From assembly GCA_964399985.1 (NCBI GenBank), contig CAYNRY010000003.1, positions 186,001 through 250,000 of the forward strand: a stretch of DNA of 64,000 nucleotides. The letters run 5' to 3'. Every line of letters starts with the position of its first letter. The first letter of the stretch is position 1. The notes beneath the pieces are model-generated. The model did no database searches. It was not told where the DNA came from and saw only the letters and a list, made by a program, of their open reading frames with translations. The stretch is from Micavibrio_B sp964399985. Its GTDB lineage: Bacteria > Pseudomonadota > Alphaproteobacteria > Micavibrionales > Micavibrionaceae. Below are positions 22,646 to 31,829 of the stretch, piece after piece. The position numbers and the translations under genes are program-made.

Positions 22646-24462
22646 TACTCATCACCCATCTTAAGCGCCGCGATAAACGCGCTTTGCGGGATTTCTACGT
22701 TCCCGTATTGGCGCATTTTCTTCTTACCTTCTTTTTGCTTATCGAGAAGTTTGCGTTTCCGTGACACGTCGCCGCCGTAGCATTTTGCGGTAACGTCTTT
22801 GCGCATCGCCGATACATCTTCACGCGCCACGACCTTGCCGCCCAAAGCTGCCTGAATGGCGATCTTGAAGAGTTGTTTCGGGATCAGTTCCTTGAGGCGT
22901 TCGCAAAGCTGGCGGCCCCGGCGCTCGGCCTGCGTTCTATGGACGATCATGGCGAGGGCATCGACCGGTTCCTGATTGACGAGGATTTCCATCTTCACTA
23001 GATCGCCTTCGCGGAATTCCTCCAAGTGATAGTCAAAGCTGGCATAGCCTCTAGAGATCGATTTCAGACGGTCATAGAAATCGAAGACGATTTCATTGAG
23101 CGGCAGCAAGTATTCCAGCATCGCGCGCGTGCCGACATAGGTCATGGTGATTTGTTCGCCGCGTTTTTGCTGGCACAGCTCCAAGAGGCCGCCGAGATAT
23201 TCATCCGGCGTGAGGATCGTTGCCTTGATCCATGGCTCTTCGATTTTATCGATGACCGAGCCGTCCGGCATATCGACCGGGTTGTAAATTTCGGTCATCG
23301 TGTTGTTGGTTTTATAAACTTTGTACACAACGCTTGGCGCGGTCGGAATCAAATCGAGATTGAACTCGCGTTCCATCCGCTCCTGAATAATCTCCATGTG
23401 CAAGAGGCCGAGGAAGCCGCAGCGGAAACCCATGCCGAGCGCCTGAGAACTTTCGGCTTCGTAATGGAGCGAGGCGTCGTTCAAGGCGAGGCGGCCAAGG
23501 GAATCGCGCAGTTTTTCAAATTCGGATGAATCCGCCGGGAAGAGGGAGCAAAACACCATCGGGATCGATGGTTTGAAACCGGGGAAGGGCTCGGTGGTCT
23601 GGTATTTCTCGTCCGTGATCGTATCGCCGACTTTGGTGTCGGAAATATCCTTGATACCGGCGGTGATAAAGCCCATCTCTCCGGCTTTGAGTTCCGGCAG
23701 CAGGACATGTTTTGGCGTGAAGATACCGACGCGGTCGATCTCGCGCGTGGCGGCGGTGTTCATAAAGCGAATCTTCTGGCCCTTCTTCAGGACGCCGTCG
23801 ATAATGCGGACCAAGATAACAACGCCGAGATAGGCGTCATACCATGAATCGACCAGCAGCGCCTTTGTCGGTTTATCCAGCGAGCCTTTCGGCGGCGGCA
23901 GGCGCGTAACGATAGCCTCCAGCAGCAAATCGATATTTATACCGCTCTTGCCGGAGACGGGGATCGCCTCGGAGGCGTCGATGCCGATGACATCTTCGAT
24001 CTGGGTTTTGACGCGATCGACATCCGCGCTCGGCAGATCGATTTTATTGATGACGGGGAGAATTTCGAGATCGTTGTCGATCGCCTGATAGACGTTCGCC
24101 AGCGTTTGCGCTTCGACGCCTTGAGTCGAATCGACGATCAGCAGCGCGCTTTCACAGGACGCCAGCGAGCGGGAGACTTCATAGGCGAAATCGACATGGC
24201 CCGGCGTGTCCATGAGGTTGAGCTGGTAAGTCAGGCCGTCCTTGGCGGTATAATGCAGGCGCACGGTTTGCGCCTTGATGGTGATGCCGCGCTCGCGCTC
24301 GATCTCCATATTGTCGAGAAGCTGTTCCTTCATCTCGCGCTTTTCCAACCCGCCGCAAAATTCGATCAACCGGTCGGCCAGGGTGGATTTTCCATGGTCG
24401 ATATGGGCGATAATGGCGAAGTTGCGGACGCGCTCTTGCGGGATATGGTCTGTAATGCTCAT
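22645..24462 (-). CDS. lepA: Translation elongation factor 4 (LepA)
   Basis: 605 residues, the usual LepA length. The G1 motif AHIDHGKST opens the GTPase domain, with RGITIKAQTVRL (switch I), DTPGHVDFAYEVSRSLA (G3) and NKIDLPSADVDRV (G4). LepA-specific parts follow: EPWIKATILTPDEYLGGLL, GYASFDYHL and the C-terminal GDVSRKRKLLDKQKEGKKKMR. LepA is a ribosome-associated GTPase affecting elongation and 30S maturation. It starts cleanly at ATG 24462, divergent from the I78 inhibitor gene. The stop overlaps the next small gene by one base, so the accessory genes downstream are read from the lepA transcript. Confidence 0.98.
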   Translation of the reverse strand: MSITDHIPQERVRNFAIIAHIDHGKSTLADRLIEFCGGLEKREMKEQLLDNMEIERERGITIKAQTVRLHYTAKDGLTYQLNLMDTPGHVDFAYEVSRSLASCESALLIVDSTQGVEAQTLANVYQAIDNDLEILPVINKIDLPSADVDRVKTQIEDVIGIDASEAIPVSGKSGINIDLLLEAIVTRLPPPKGSLDKPTKALLVDSWYDAYLGVVILVRIIDGVLKKGQKIRFMNTAATREIDRVGIFTPKHVLLPELKAGEMGFITAGIKDISDTKVGDTITDEKYQTTEPFPGFKPSIPMVFCSLFPADSSEFEKLRDSLGRLALNDASLHYEAESSQALGMGFRCGFLGLLHMEIIQERMEREFNLDLIPTAPSVVYKVYKTNNTMTEIYNPVDMPDGSVIDKIEEPWIKATILTPDEYLGGLLELCQQKRGEQITMTYVGTRAMLEYLLPLNEIVFDFYDRLKSISRGYASFDYHLEEFREGDLVKMEILVNQEPVDALAMIVHRTQAERRGRQLCERLKELIPKQLFKIAIQAALGGKVVAREDVSAMRKDVTAKCYGGDVSRKRKLLDKQKEGKKKMRQYGNVEIPQSAFIAALKMGDE

Positions 24463-24533
24463 GCCTGAAGTTAGTAGGGGGTTGCACGGACAAATTCAAG
24501 TCTGATATGTGTTTAGGAAGAACGGAGAAGAAA

Positions 24534-24926
24534 ATGGCGAAAAATACAGGAAAAATAATCGGGTTCACATTGGTGGGCGTCACGACGCTGCTCACGCTGG
24601 GCGGGGTTTACGGGCTGGTAGGGTCCGCGATCTCGGCGGAAGGCGGGCCGGATACGGCGACGACGGTTGAGGGGAATTCCGTAAGCGGCGTAGGTGTGGG
24701 CGAGGCGGTGCCGAGCGACGATGTCGAGGAAAAATCATGCGAGTTTAGCTCATGGGTCGGCCAGAGCGCGGCCAAAGCCGAAGTCGAAGCCAAGGCGTCC
24801 GGACGCCCGTACCGCATCCTGCCACCGGGCAGCGCCATGACGATGGATTACCGCGCCGACCGCATCAATATCGAAACCGATAAACGCGGCGAAGATGCAA
24901 TAGTCGTAAAAGTAAGCTGCGGTTAA
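24534..24926 (+). CDS. Membrane-anchored peptidase inhibitor I78 family protein
   Basis: About 130 residues from ATG 24534 (GGAG eight bases upstream). One hydrophobic segment (IIGFTLVGVTTLLTLGGVYG) acts as an anchor or uncleaved signal, followed by a Gly/Val linker. The C-terminal 60 residues match the I78 family: CEFSSWVGQSAAKAE, then RPYRILPPGSAMTMDYRADR with INIETD and a final VKVSCG. The P-G-x-x-x-T-M-D-Y-x-x-x-R-I-N motif is the family signature, and the two cysteines probably form its disulfide. I78 members inhibit serine proteases in the periplasm or on secreted enzymes. It is divergent from lepA and is closed by a strong terminator. Confidence 0.85.
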   Translation: MAKNTGKIIGFTLVGVTTLLTLGGVYGLVGSAISAEGGPDTATTVEGNSVSGVGVGEAVPSDDVEEKSCEFSSWVGQSAAKAEVEAKASGRPYRILPPGSAMTMDYRADRINIETDKRGEDAIVVKVSCG

Positions 24927-24947
24927 TCGGGATTTATCGAGACAATA

Positions 24948-24978
24948 AAAAAACCCGCCGGTAAAAGGCGGGTTTTTT
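24948..24978. terminator. Bidirectional hairpin terminator
   Basis: AAAAAACCCGCC (24948-24959) pairs with GGCGGGTTTTTT (24967-24978), lying between convergent genes. Confidence 0.9.
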
Positions 24979-24994
24979 GTAAATTGGAGTTTGG

Positions 24995-25981
24995 TTAGCC
25001 GCCCATTGATTTATTCGGATTTGGAGCCAATCCTAAGCCGCTAAGAATTTGAGTTTCTTTAGCTTGGTCTGCAACATTCGAGCGTATAATTGCTTTAAGG
25101 CTGGAGGCTTCAGCTGCTGTATTAATAACGCCATCCTTTGCTATCCCGTCAAATGCTTTTGTAAGCTGGATCTTTTCTCCGGAATTTCCAAGATATTGAG
25201 CAACTACAGAGGCGTAACCAGCTTTTGTAATCGATGGGGTTGATTGATTATTAGAAGAAGATGCACCATCAAGAGGACCAGCATATGGAGCGCTTTGAGT
25301 ACCGTTTGTACCTGCATCGCGCATCGCTTCAACAGCTCTTTGTCCCATGGCAATTGCACCTTGAGCAGGAGCTTGTTCATTAGCAATAATTCCTCTTGTG
25401 CGGTCTGCAGAAATTGTTGCTTTTGACTTATAATCTTCAATGCTAGCTTGAATACCAGGATCCATTGCAACTGCTTGAGGACGAAGTTCTTTGGCTAAAT
25501 CTAAACAACCTTCGCTGAACTCATTAAAACCTAGTTTTTTAGCAACAATACCTAAAACTTCAAGCATTCCGGAAAAGCCTGCTTTTGTTTGCTCAATAGA
25601 ATATTGAGCATTTAAAAGCATTTGGCCTGATTGCTTAAAAAGATTTAATTGTTCAGCCCAAGCTTGCCCTACTAAATCTTGAGTTTTAGATGCAGCACGG
25701 TCAGCATTGGCTTGAAGATCGCCAGCCGTTTTATTTCTTACTGTATTCGCAGATTCGACACCGGATTTACCTGCTGTTTCAGCAGTGGCTCTTGCGACAT
25801 TTTGTTTCGCAAGATAAGCATCCATCTGTTTGAAGATTTCGTTGGTCTTTGCTGTATCGCCCTTGGCGGTAAGCAAAGCTTCCATGTAACCTTTTAAAGT
25901 CGTATCTTGAAGAGAGCCCGCACCACCAGATTGGTCTTCTGGACCCATTAATCTTTTATCTTGTGTGAAATCAAATCTCAT
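24995..25981 (-). CDS. Hypothetical helical protein, 328 aa
   Basis: Start set at ATG 25981 (MRFDFTQDKR) because AGAGGG lies six bases before it; the longer version uses a TTG. The protein is nearly all helical, rich in Ala, Gln and Lys, with a coiled-coil-like middle (QANADRAASKTQDLVGQAW, ISADRTRGIIANEQA) and a Ser/Asn-rich hinge (DGASSSNNQST) before a compact C-terminal helix bundle with GIAKDGVINTAAEASSLKAI. No signal peptide or membrane segment. I recognise no family. It heads a same-strand group with two other large unknown proteins. AT-rich codons set it apart from lepA. Confidence 0.6.
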   Translation of the reverse strand: MRFDFTQDKRLMGPEDQSGGAGSLQDTTLKGYMEALLTAKGDTAKTNEIFKQMDAYLAKQNVARATAETAGKSGVESANTVRNKTAGDLQANADRAASKTQDLVGQAWAEQLNLFKQSGQMLLNAQYSIEQTKAGFSGMLEVLGIVAKKLGFNEFSEGCLDLAKELRPQAVAMDPGIQASIEDYKSKATISADRTRGIIANEQAPAQGAIAMGQRAVEAMRDAGTNGTQSAPYAGPLDGASSSNNQSTPSITKAGYASVVAQYLGNSGEKIQLTKAFDGIAKDGVINTAAEASSLKAIIRSNVADQAKETQILSGLGLAPNPNKSMGG

Positions 25982-26049
25982 ATTCAACCCTCTTTATTTA
26001 TTATAATTAATCACATTTTACCTTTAAACAGGCTTTAGATGCAAGAAAA

Positions 26050-28182
26050 TTATGGAGATATCCCCGCAGCTTCTAAGGCTGTTGCACGGGTTTCCGGGCG
26101 AACTCCGGCGAGATTTGCTTCCAATGTTTGCTTATATGCAGGATCATTTGGGTTACAGCCTTGAGCAACCAGATTATAAGCATTTTTAATAACACTTAAT
26201 TCAGACTTAGGTAAATTTCCATATTGCTCGAGATTATTATAAATTTCTGTTAAATTGGGACAGTCTGCTTGGCTATTGGCTTGATGACCTCCAGCCAAGG
26301 CAGTAGCGATAGTACCCTGCCCAGCTTGCATACCTTCAGCAGCAACTTTTGTTCGATCGGCTTGAACTTGAGAAGCCTCTTGTTGAGTTACGCCAACTTG
26401 TTTCTCAAGATCAGTTCTTTTAGCTTCTGTGCGTTCAGCATGACCTTGAATATAATAAGTATTTTCTGGGCTTCCTACCCAGCCATTTCTACCAGCAGCT
26501 TTTTGATACACGCCATAAATACCACCATCATTTTGTCCAATTAGATTGGTGTCCACAAAGCCGACTACTGGGGCGGCGGCGATACCTGCAGCAATGGCAC
26601 CCTTGGTCGCAATCCCTTTGTTTATTGAGAACGTCTTACCTTTAGAAAAAGGAATAGGAATTTCTACGGGTGCTTTTTTACGCTGCGGTTCTGTAATAAG
26701 CCTGTCAAAATCTGCGTTGCTAATTGTATTGTTTCGATCACGAAGGTGTAGGTCTAAATCCCTAATTGTCTTGTGTTTAGGGAAGTTCGAAACACTATCA
26801 TTAATTTGATTGCGGGCAATCAAAGCATCGCGCAAAGTCTCGACTTGTTCGCTGCTTAAATACGTTTTTTTAGCAGAAGAAGACGCTTTAGCTATCTCTT
26901 TAGAAATGCCAGGAATTTCCTGTTTTAAAGCTTGTGGCTTAATTATCTCTTCGACAAAATCTGCTGAAGTAATTTGATTTCTTGAGTCTGCACGCAAATA
27001 CGCGTCTATTTGGGCAACTTTTATAGGCTCGCCCGTCCCATCTGTTGCTCTCGCAATTTTTCCATTCTCATCAACGCGAACCATGGTTCTTTCAGGAGAT
27101 GATACCCAGCGCCCATCTTTTATAAGGGCGTCGCGTAAAACAGGGATTTTATCGTGAGGTAAAGCAATTGTAGGAAGCGTTGCACTGGCATCACCCAAAT
27201 GGAAGGTTACATCAGGAATAGGTTGTCTTGCATATTGAGGATTAACAATAAGTTCTCTGAAGTCGGCTGTAGTAATGGGTTTACCAGTAAAAACACGCAA
27301 CCCCTTTTCATTTGTAACGTTATTAGTATCACCAAAAAGCTGTTCGAGTAGATCTTCTTTCTTTAAACCTTCAGTTGGAGTTTCACTTGCGATAAGGCGA
27401 GGGCCTAGCAGTGTTTTAAGCTCGCTAATTTCTTCACGGCTTACAATAACGTTTGTATCCGATTCCATAGCTCTTGTAATAAGTGAGCTAGCTTTATCGC
27501 GAGTTTCACGGAAGAGATTCTCAGATTGCCTGTTTGCTTCATATATTTGACCAGCACTCAGATTTCTTGGATCACTTGGTGCAGTTTCGACTCTACTCGC
27601 CGAACCTATGGGATTGCCTTTAACGTCGACAAGTTCTGGCGTTTCGCCGCGCTCAGCCGCTTTTTTTGCCGCTGCTGCATGACGTTCATTCATCAACCGA
27701 ATACTTTTTTCAACCTCTGTTTCAGGAGGGCGTTGTGGCCCCAAAGCCTGCTGCATTTGTTGCTGCTGCGGCACGGGAGTATAACCAGCTGTTTGTTGTT
27801 GCGTTGCTGCGGCTTGGCGCTCGGCTTGCGCGGCGCGCTGGGCGTCTTGTGTTTCGCGGGCAGTGGCTCCAAACATCCCGCCTGTTTCGCCGCCGATAAG
27901 GCCGCGGCGCTCTAGATCAGAAGCAGTGCGGGCTGTGGGAGCGTCAGGATGTGGTGTTCTTGGTGCTGCAGCTTTTGGGGCGGATGCCTCTGCTGCGCGT
28001 GGGGTACGCGTTGTTGTTACTGGGCGAGGGGCTTCGTCGATGGCGCGTCTCGAGGCGCGGGTCGCATTATCGGCTTCGCGTCTTGCGACGGGTGCGGCTT
28101 CGTCCGCAACGCCCCGAAAATCTTTGATTGTTTCAGCGATTTTTTCACCGATATAACGGCCAAATTTTGATTTCTCGCTCAT
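26050..28182 (-). CDS. Large unknown protein with three internal repeats, 710 aa
   Basis: The first 150 residues are Ala/Pro/Arg/Gln-rich and disordered. Then follow three related units of 65-85 residues at about 247-318, 338-422 and 440-502. Each has a helix such as VSREEISELKTLL, IPVLRDALIKDG or SEQVETLRDALIA, and each ends in the motif I-T/S-T/S/N-A-D-F (KPITTADFRELIVNPQ, NQITSADFVEEIIKPQ, NTISNADFDRLITEPQ). A single hydrophobic segment sits at about 525-548. The C-terminal 130 residues are polar with two cysteines. It has no signal peptide. The repeats look like helical adaptor modules; function is unknown. A surface, secreted effector or cytoskeletal role is possible. Confidence 0.6.
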   Translation of the reverse strand: MSEKSKFGRYIGEKIAETIKDFRGVADEAAPVARREADNATRASRRAIDEAPRPVTTTRTPRAAEASAPKAAAPRTPHPDAPTARTASDLERRGLIGGETGGMFGATARETQDAQRAAQAERQAAATQQQTAGYTPVPQQQQMQQALGPQRPPETEVEKSIRLMNERHAAAAKKAAERGETPELVDVKGNPIGSASRVETAPSDPRNLSAGQIYEANRQSENLFRETRDKASSLITRAMESDTNVIVSREEISELKTLLGPRLIASETPTEGLKKEDLLEQLFGDTNNVTNEKGLRVFTGKPITTADFRELIVNPQYARQPIPDVTFHLGDASATLPTIALPHDKIPVLRDALIKDGRWVSSPERTMVRVDENGKIARATDGTGEPIKVAQIDAYLRADSRNQITSADFVEEIIKPQALKQEIPGISKEIAKASSSAKKTYLSSEQVETLRDALIARNQINDSVSNFPKHKTIRDLDLHLRDRNNTISNADFDRLITEPQRKKAPVEIPIPFSKGKTFSINKGIATKGAIAAGIAAAPVVGFVDTNLIGQNDGGIYGVYQKAAGRNGWVGSPENTYYIQGHAERTEAKRTDLEKQVGVTQQEASQVQADRTKVAAEGMQAGQGTIATALAGGHQANSQADCPNLTEIYNNLEQYGNLPKSELSVIKNAYNLVAQGCNPNDPAYKQTLEANLAGVRPETRATALEAAGISP

Positions 28183-28292
28183 CTACTACACCCTTTTTTC
28201 TTTATGAATTATCTGCATCTTACCACAATCAAGGATCATTTTCCAAAATTTATTTTCGTAAAAAATCCCATTAATCCTTTGTTTACCGTATT

Positions 28293-29717
28293 TTATGGCC
28301 CCGTTGGTTGAGGCGCAGGAACAGGTGCCGACGATAAAACCGTTTCTTTCGGAGCGGTTTGATCGGGTTTCGATTCGAGCGCCGCATCCTGTTGCGGGTT
28401 TTGTAAAGACCGGCTCTGTTCCAAAATAGCGCCAAACTGTGCTCCGGCAGTGGCTGTCTTAATTCCGGCCAAGCCATCGATATTGCCAGTGTATAGTTTC
28501 AAAAAATGCGCATTGGTCTGAAAGCTTAATACGCGCGGGTCAAAGCTGGAGCCGTCCGGCGGGGTCTCGTGCAATGATTGATACATGGCATGCGTGTTTT
28601 GAGCGACTATATCTCTTTGCCCATCGCTTAGATTATCGGAGTTAACGCCTGCCCGTATAGCTGCGTCTATAGCTTTTACCGTATGGGAATTCATCATGCC
28701 GGTTTTATGACTTGCGGAAAGATGACCGGACTCGACAAGCAGTTCCTGAAGTTTATCAAGCTTATCATGATCAAAGCCGCCTGTCTTTGGATCAGTCAGA
28801 TAGTCAGGGCTCATCACTTTATTGATGACGCTTTCCCGGGCCAGCTGTAGAGCTTCCGAGTTAAGAGATGTCTTAAGAGGTTCTATATCTGGTTTGGCCG
28901 GCGCGGCAGCGGTTAATGTTACAGTTGCTGCAGGGACGATTAACGCTTTTGAAATATTAGATTCCTGATGAGCGAAAATAGTTGTTGGGCGTTTTGCTGC
29001 CGGTAGGGCTGTCAGGCCCTCAATTATACCTGCGCCTATACTTGTTCCGACTGAACCTAGTGTGGCGTAGCCGATGGCCGAGTCCGATCTTTCAACGATT
29101 TTGCGTGCACCTGTCGCAGCGGGTTTTGCAATATCATCGGCATAAGCAAATCTCAGCGCGCCGACATCCGCGTTCTTGCCGAAAGTTCGTGATAGCGACG
29201 CTGTAATTTCAGGGGCACGTTCAAAACCTTGACGAAGAGCAAATTTACCCGCTGATTTCACAATTCCGGCCAGTCCGGCCAGATTGGTTCCCCAAAAACC
29301 AACACGCTCTATCGTATGCTCCAGCGTACCTTCTTTATATTCCGCGCGTTTCTCACCAGTCACGCGCTCTCGAATCTTATGATAGGCGGCGGTTTGTTCT
29401 TCCGCCCCCATCATTTGATATTTGCCGACCTGAAAGATATTATGCTCTTTTCCTGTGGCCATCTTGCTTATAGTTCTGGATGTATCAGGAAGTAATCCAG
29501 TTACAAAAGTCACGTTGTCGACCACAGCATTTTCAATGCCAGTTGTTAATGCGCGGCCTGCGCGTGTAGATAGTATAAGACTTACCGGATTGGTTATCAC
29601 TAGAGGGATGTTTTTGCCCTCAATTTGCGGCGTCAGATATGTCACGGCTGTATCGCGCAAAGAAGAGGCGACAGCTTTGGCTCGTTCCCATAGGGAAGGC
29701 GATTTTTTATCAGACAT
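28293..29717 (-). CDS. Unknown protein with peptidoglycan-binding-like repeats, 474 aa
   Basis: N-terminal 240 residues hold several amphipathic or weakly hydrophobic stretches (NPVSLILSTRAGRALTTGIE, GYATLGSVGTSIGAGIIEGL) but no classic signal peptide. Two later segments resemble PG_binding_1 motifs: DKLQELLVESGHLS then GMMNSHTVKAIDAAI (318-357), and FLKLYTGNIDGLAGIKTATA (405-424), which fits the L-Y-x-G-x-I-D-G-x-x-G-x-x-T pattern. A proline-rich tail ends the chain. The cell-wall link is an inference from these motifs. It precedes the 710-aa gene on the same strand and shares its Lys-rich N-terminus style. Confidence 0.5.
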   Translation of the reverse strand: MSDKKSPSLWERAKAVASSLRDTAVTYLTPQIEGKNIPLVITNPVSLILSTRAGRALTTGIENAVVDNVTFVTGLLPDTSRTISKMATGKEHNIFQVGKYQMMGAEEQTAAYHKIRERVTGEKRAEYKEGTLEHTIERVGFWGTNLAGLAGIVKSAGKFALRQGFERAPEITASLSRTFGKNADVGALRFAYADDIAKPAATGARKIVERSDSAIGYATLGSVGTSIGAGIIEGLTALPAAKRPTTIFAHQESNISKALIVPAATVTLTAAAPAKPDIEPLKTSLNSEALQLARESVINKVMSPDYLTDPKTGGFDHDKLDKLQELLVESGHLSASHKTGMMNSHTVKAIDAAIRAGVNSDNLSDGQRDIVAQNTHAMYQSLHETPPDGSSFDPRVLSFQTNAHFLKLYTGNIDGLAGIKTATAGAQFGAILEQSRSLQNPQQDAALESKPDQTAPKETVLSSAPVPAPQPTGP

Positions 29718-29832
29718 TTACACACCTCATGATGTAATTCACATGATAATTATGAAAATTTAAGGATAGGTTAATTACCCATAAATTTTTATATATTACG
29801 AGAATATCATGAGTTAGGGCTGAGCGCCAAAG

Positions 29833-30162
29833 TCAGGCGGGGTTTTTATGGCCAATCACGGCTTTCAGGCTTTGGTGAATCTGGCCGCGCTGGCGCTGCG
29901 GGGGCAGGCGACCGCGTCTCTCCCAACTGATAATATCGGAATCGGTAACATCATGCGCGGCTTTGAAATCTTCGCCGAGCATGCCAAGCTTGTTGCCGAC
30001 TTCGATAATCTGCCAGAATGAATCCTGACGAGGATCATCGGTCCGGCGATAGGGGTTGTAAGAATTCAAGGCGATCTTAAACGCAGCGACCAGTTTCTGG
30101 TCATCATTTTTATCAACGCAGTCCATGATGTGGTCATGCCACAGATAGACTGAATTTTTCAA
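29833..30162 (-). CDS. Small HTH-like hypothetical protein
   Basis: Up to 109 residues. The first possible start is TTG 30162, three bases after the purH stop; ATG 30126 gives a 97-residue form with equally weak ribosome site. The middle reads GNKLGMLGEDFKAAHDVTDS then DIISWERRGRLPP. The helix-turn-helix-like spacing with a W-E-R-x-G-R-L-P recognition end resembles Xre-type DNA-binding domains, so regulation is plausible. The tail is basic (RQRGQIHQSLKA). It is directly downstream of purH and probably on the same transcript. Confidence 0.45.
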   Translation of the reverse strand: MKNSVYLWHDHIMDCVDKNDDQKLVAAFKIALNSYNPYRRTDDPRQDSFWQIIEVGNKLGMLGEDFKAAHDVTDSDIISWERRGRLPPQRQRGQIHQSLKAVIGHKNPA

Positions 30163-30165
30163 GAT

Positions 30166-31728
30166 TTAATGTTTAAAATGCCTGATGCCCGTAAAGACCA
30201 TGGCTAAACCGCGCTCGTCGGCGGCTGCGATGACGTCTTTATCCTTAATCGAGCCGCCTGGCTGGATGATCGCTGTCGCGCCTGCGTCCGCGGCGGCAAG
30301 CATCCCATCGGCGAAGGGGAAGAAAGCATCCGAAGCGACCGCCATGGGCGCTCCAGCGGCGGGCACAAGGCCGTATTCGCTCATCCGTGCAGCGGCGATA
30401 CGCGAGGAATCGAGGCGGTTCATCTGGCCGGCGCCGATACCGATCGTGACATTGTCTTTCGCGTAAACAATGGCATTGGATTTCACATGCTTGGCCACGC
30501 GGAAAGCAAAGAGCATATCGCGCACTTCGTCCTCGCTTGGTGCACGCTTGGTCACGACGTTGAGTTCAGCGGCTGTGATATGGCCGATATCGGCGTTTTG
30601 TAAGAGGTAGCCGCCGGCAATCGAGCGGATCGTCATGCGCGGCGCTTTCGGATCGGGCATCTCGCCGGTGATCAGCACGCGGACATTCGGTTTGGTGGCC
30701 AGAACAGGCTTGGCGTCCTCGTCGATGCTTGGCGCGATGATGACTTCGGAAAAGACTTTCAGGATTTCGGCAGCGGTGACGGCATCGAGCTTGCGATTGA
30801 GCGCGATAATACCACCAAAAGCGGAGACAGGATCGCAGGCCAGTGCACGGCGATAGGCATCTAGAGAGTCTTTGCCGATCGCCACGCCGCAAGGATTGGC
30901 GTGTTTGATGATGGCAACGGCTGGCTCGGAGAATTCGGCGACGAGTTCAAACGCGGCATCGGTGTCGTTCAGATTGTTAAAGGATAATTCCTTACCCTGA
31001 ATTTTGGTGGCAGTGACAACGCCCGGACGTTTCGTGCCATCCGAGTATACAGCCGCTTGCTGGTGCGGGTTCTCGCCATAGCGCAAAGTATCGAGACGCA
31101 TTGCCGGAACGGAAATATTTTGCGGAAAGGTTTCTTCAAGCTGCCCTGCAAACCAGGCGGAGATCGCCGCGTCATATGAAGCGGTTGCGGCGTAGGTTTT
31201 GGCGGCAAGTTTCTTGCGCGTCTCCAGCGTCGTACCGCCGAGTTTTACTTGCGTGGCAATCTCCGCATAATCGGCAGGATCGGTCACGACCGTAACGAAG
31301 GCATGGTTCTTGGAAGCGGCGCGCAGCATCGCCGGACCGCCGATATCGATATTTTCTACACAGTCATCATAATCGCCGCCGCGCGCGACGGTTTCACGGA
31401 ATGGGTAGAGATTAACGACCAGCATATCGATATCGTCGATGGAGTGAGATTTTTGCGCTTCGACATGGGTGTCGTTATCTCGAACGGCGAGAAGGCCGCC
31501 ATGGATTTTAGGGTGCAAGGTTTTAACGCGCCCGTCCATGATCTCCGGAAAGCCTGTCACGTCGGATACGTCTTTGACGGAAAGCCCGTTTTCAGCGAGG
31601 TATTTTTTTGTACCGCCGGTAGAGATTAGCTCAACGCCGCTATCGAGCAAAATGCGGGCAAATTCCAAAAGGCCGGATTTGTCGGAAACGGATAAAAGGG
31701 CGCGTTTGATTTTGTATCTTTGGGTCAT
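30166..31728 (-). CDS. purH: Bifunctional AICAR transformylase / IMP cyclohydrolase
   Basis: Last two steps of de novo purine synthesis: formylation of AICAR by 10-formyl-THF, then ring closure to IMP. About 520 residues from ATG 31728 (MTQRYKIKRALLSVSDKSG); the longer reading reaches into a palindromic repeat upstream and was rejected. The IMP cyclohydrolase domain has LLSVSDKSGL, STGGTKKYL and VTGFPEIMDGRVKTLHP. The transformylase domain has RYGENPHQQAA, IIKHANPCGVA, VSAFGGIIALNR and the final QPGGSIKDKDVI with the terminal H-K-H-like end HFKH. Complete and of usual length. Confidence 0.97.
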   Translation of the reverse strand: MTQRYKIKRALLSVSDKSGLLEFARILLDSGVELISTGGTKKYLAENGLSVKDVSDVTGFPEIMDGRVKTLHPKIHGGLLAVRDNDTHVEAQKSHSIDDIDMLVVNLYPFRETVARGGDYDDCVENIDIGGPAMLRAASKNHAFVTVVTDPADYAEIATQVKLGGTTLETRKKLAAKTYAATASYDAAISAWFAGQLEETFPQNISVPAMRLDTLRYGENPHQQAAVYSDGTKRPGVVTATKIQGKELSFNNLNDTDAAFELVAEFSEPAVAIIKHANPCGVAIGKDSLDAYRRALACDPVSAFGGIIALNRKLDAVTAAEILKVFSEVIIAPSIDEDAKPVLATKPNVRVLITGEMPDPKAPRMTIRSIAGGYLLQNADIGHITAAELNVVTKRAPSEDEVRDMLFAFRVAKHVKSNAIVYAKDNVTIGIGAGQMNRLDSSRIAAARMSEYGLVPAAGAPMAVASDAFFPFADGMLAAADAGATAIIQPGGSIKDKDVIAAADERGLAMVFTGIRHFKH

Positions 31729-31739
31729 AAGAAAGGTTT

Positions 31740-31804
31740 TTAACCACAAATGAACACAAATGAACACGAATTATTTGTGTCTATTCGTGTTTATTCGTGG
31801 TTAA
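31740..31804. repeat. Imperfect inverted repeat of the CACGAA/CACAAA type
   Basis: TTAACCACAAATGAACACAA at one end pairs with its near-complement ending TTATTCGTGGTTAA at the other; each arm is about 32 bases and itself contains short direct repeats of roughly 10 bases. It sits between purH and the divergent small membrane-protein gene. A similar element lies at 40312. Confidence 0.7.
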
Positions 31805-31829
31805 GTTTCTTTCTTAAAGGACTTATCAA

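Noticed and set aside
31728..31767. Longer purH start (MFICVHLW...)
   Set aside because: Those residues are encoded by the palindromic repeat and do not occur in PurH.
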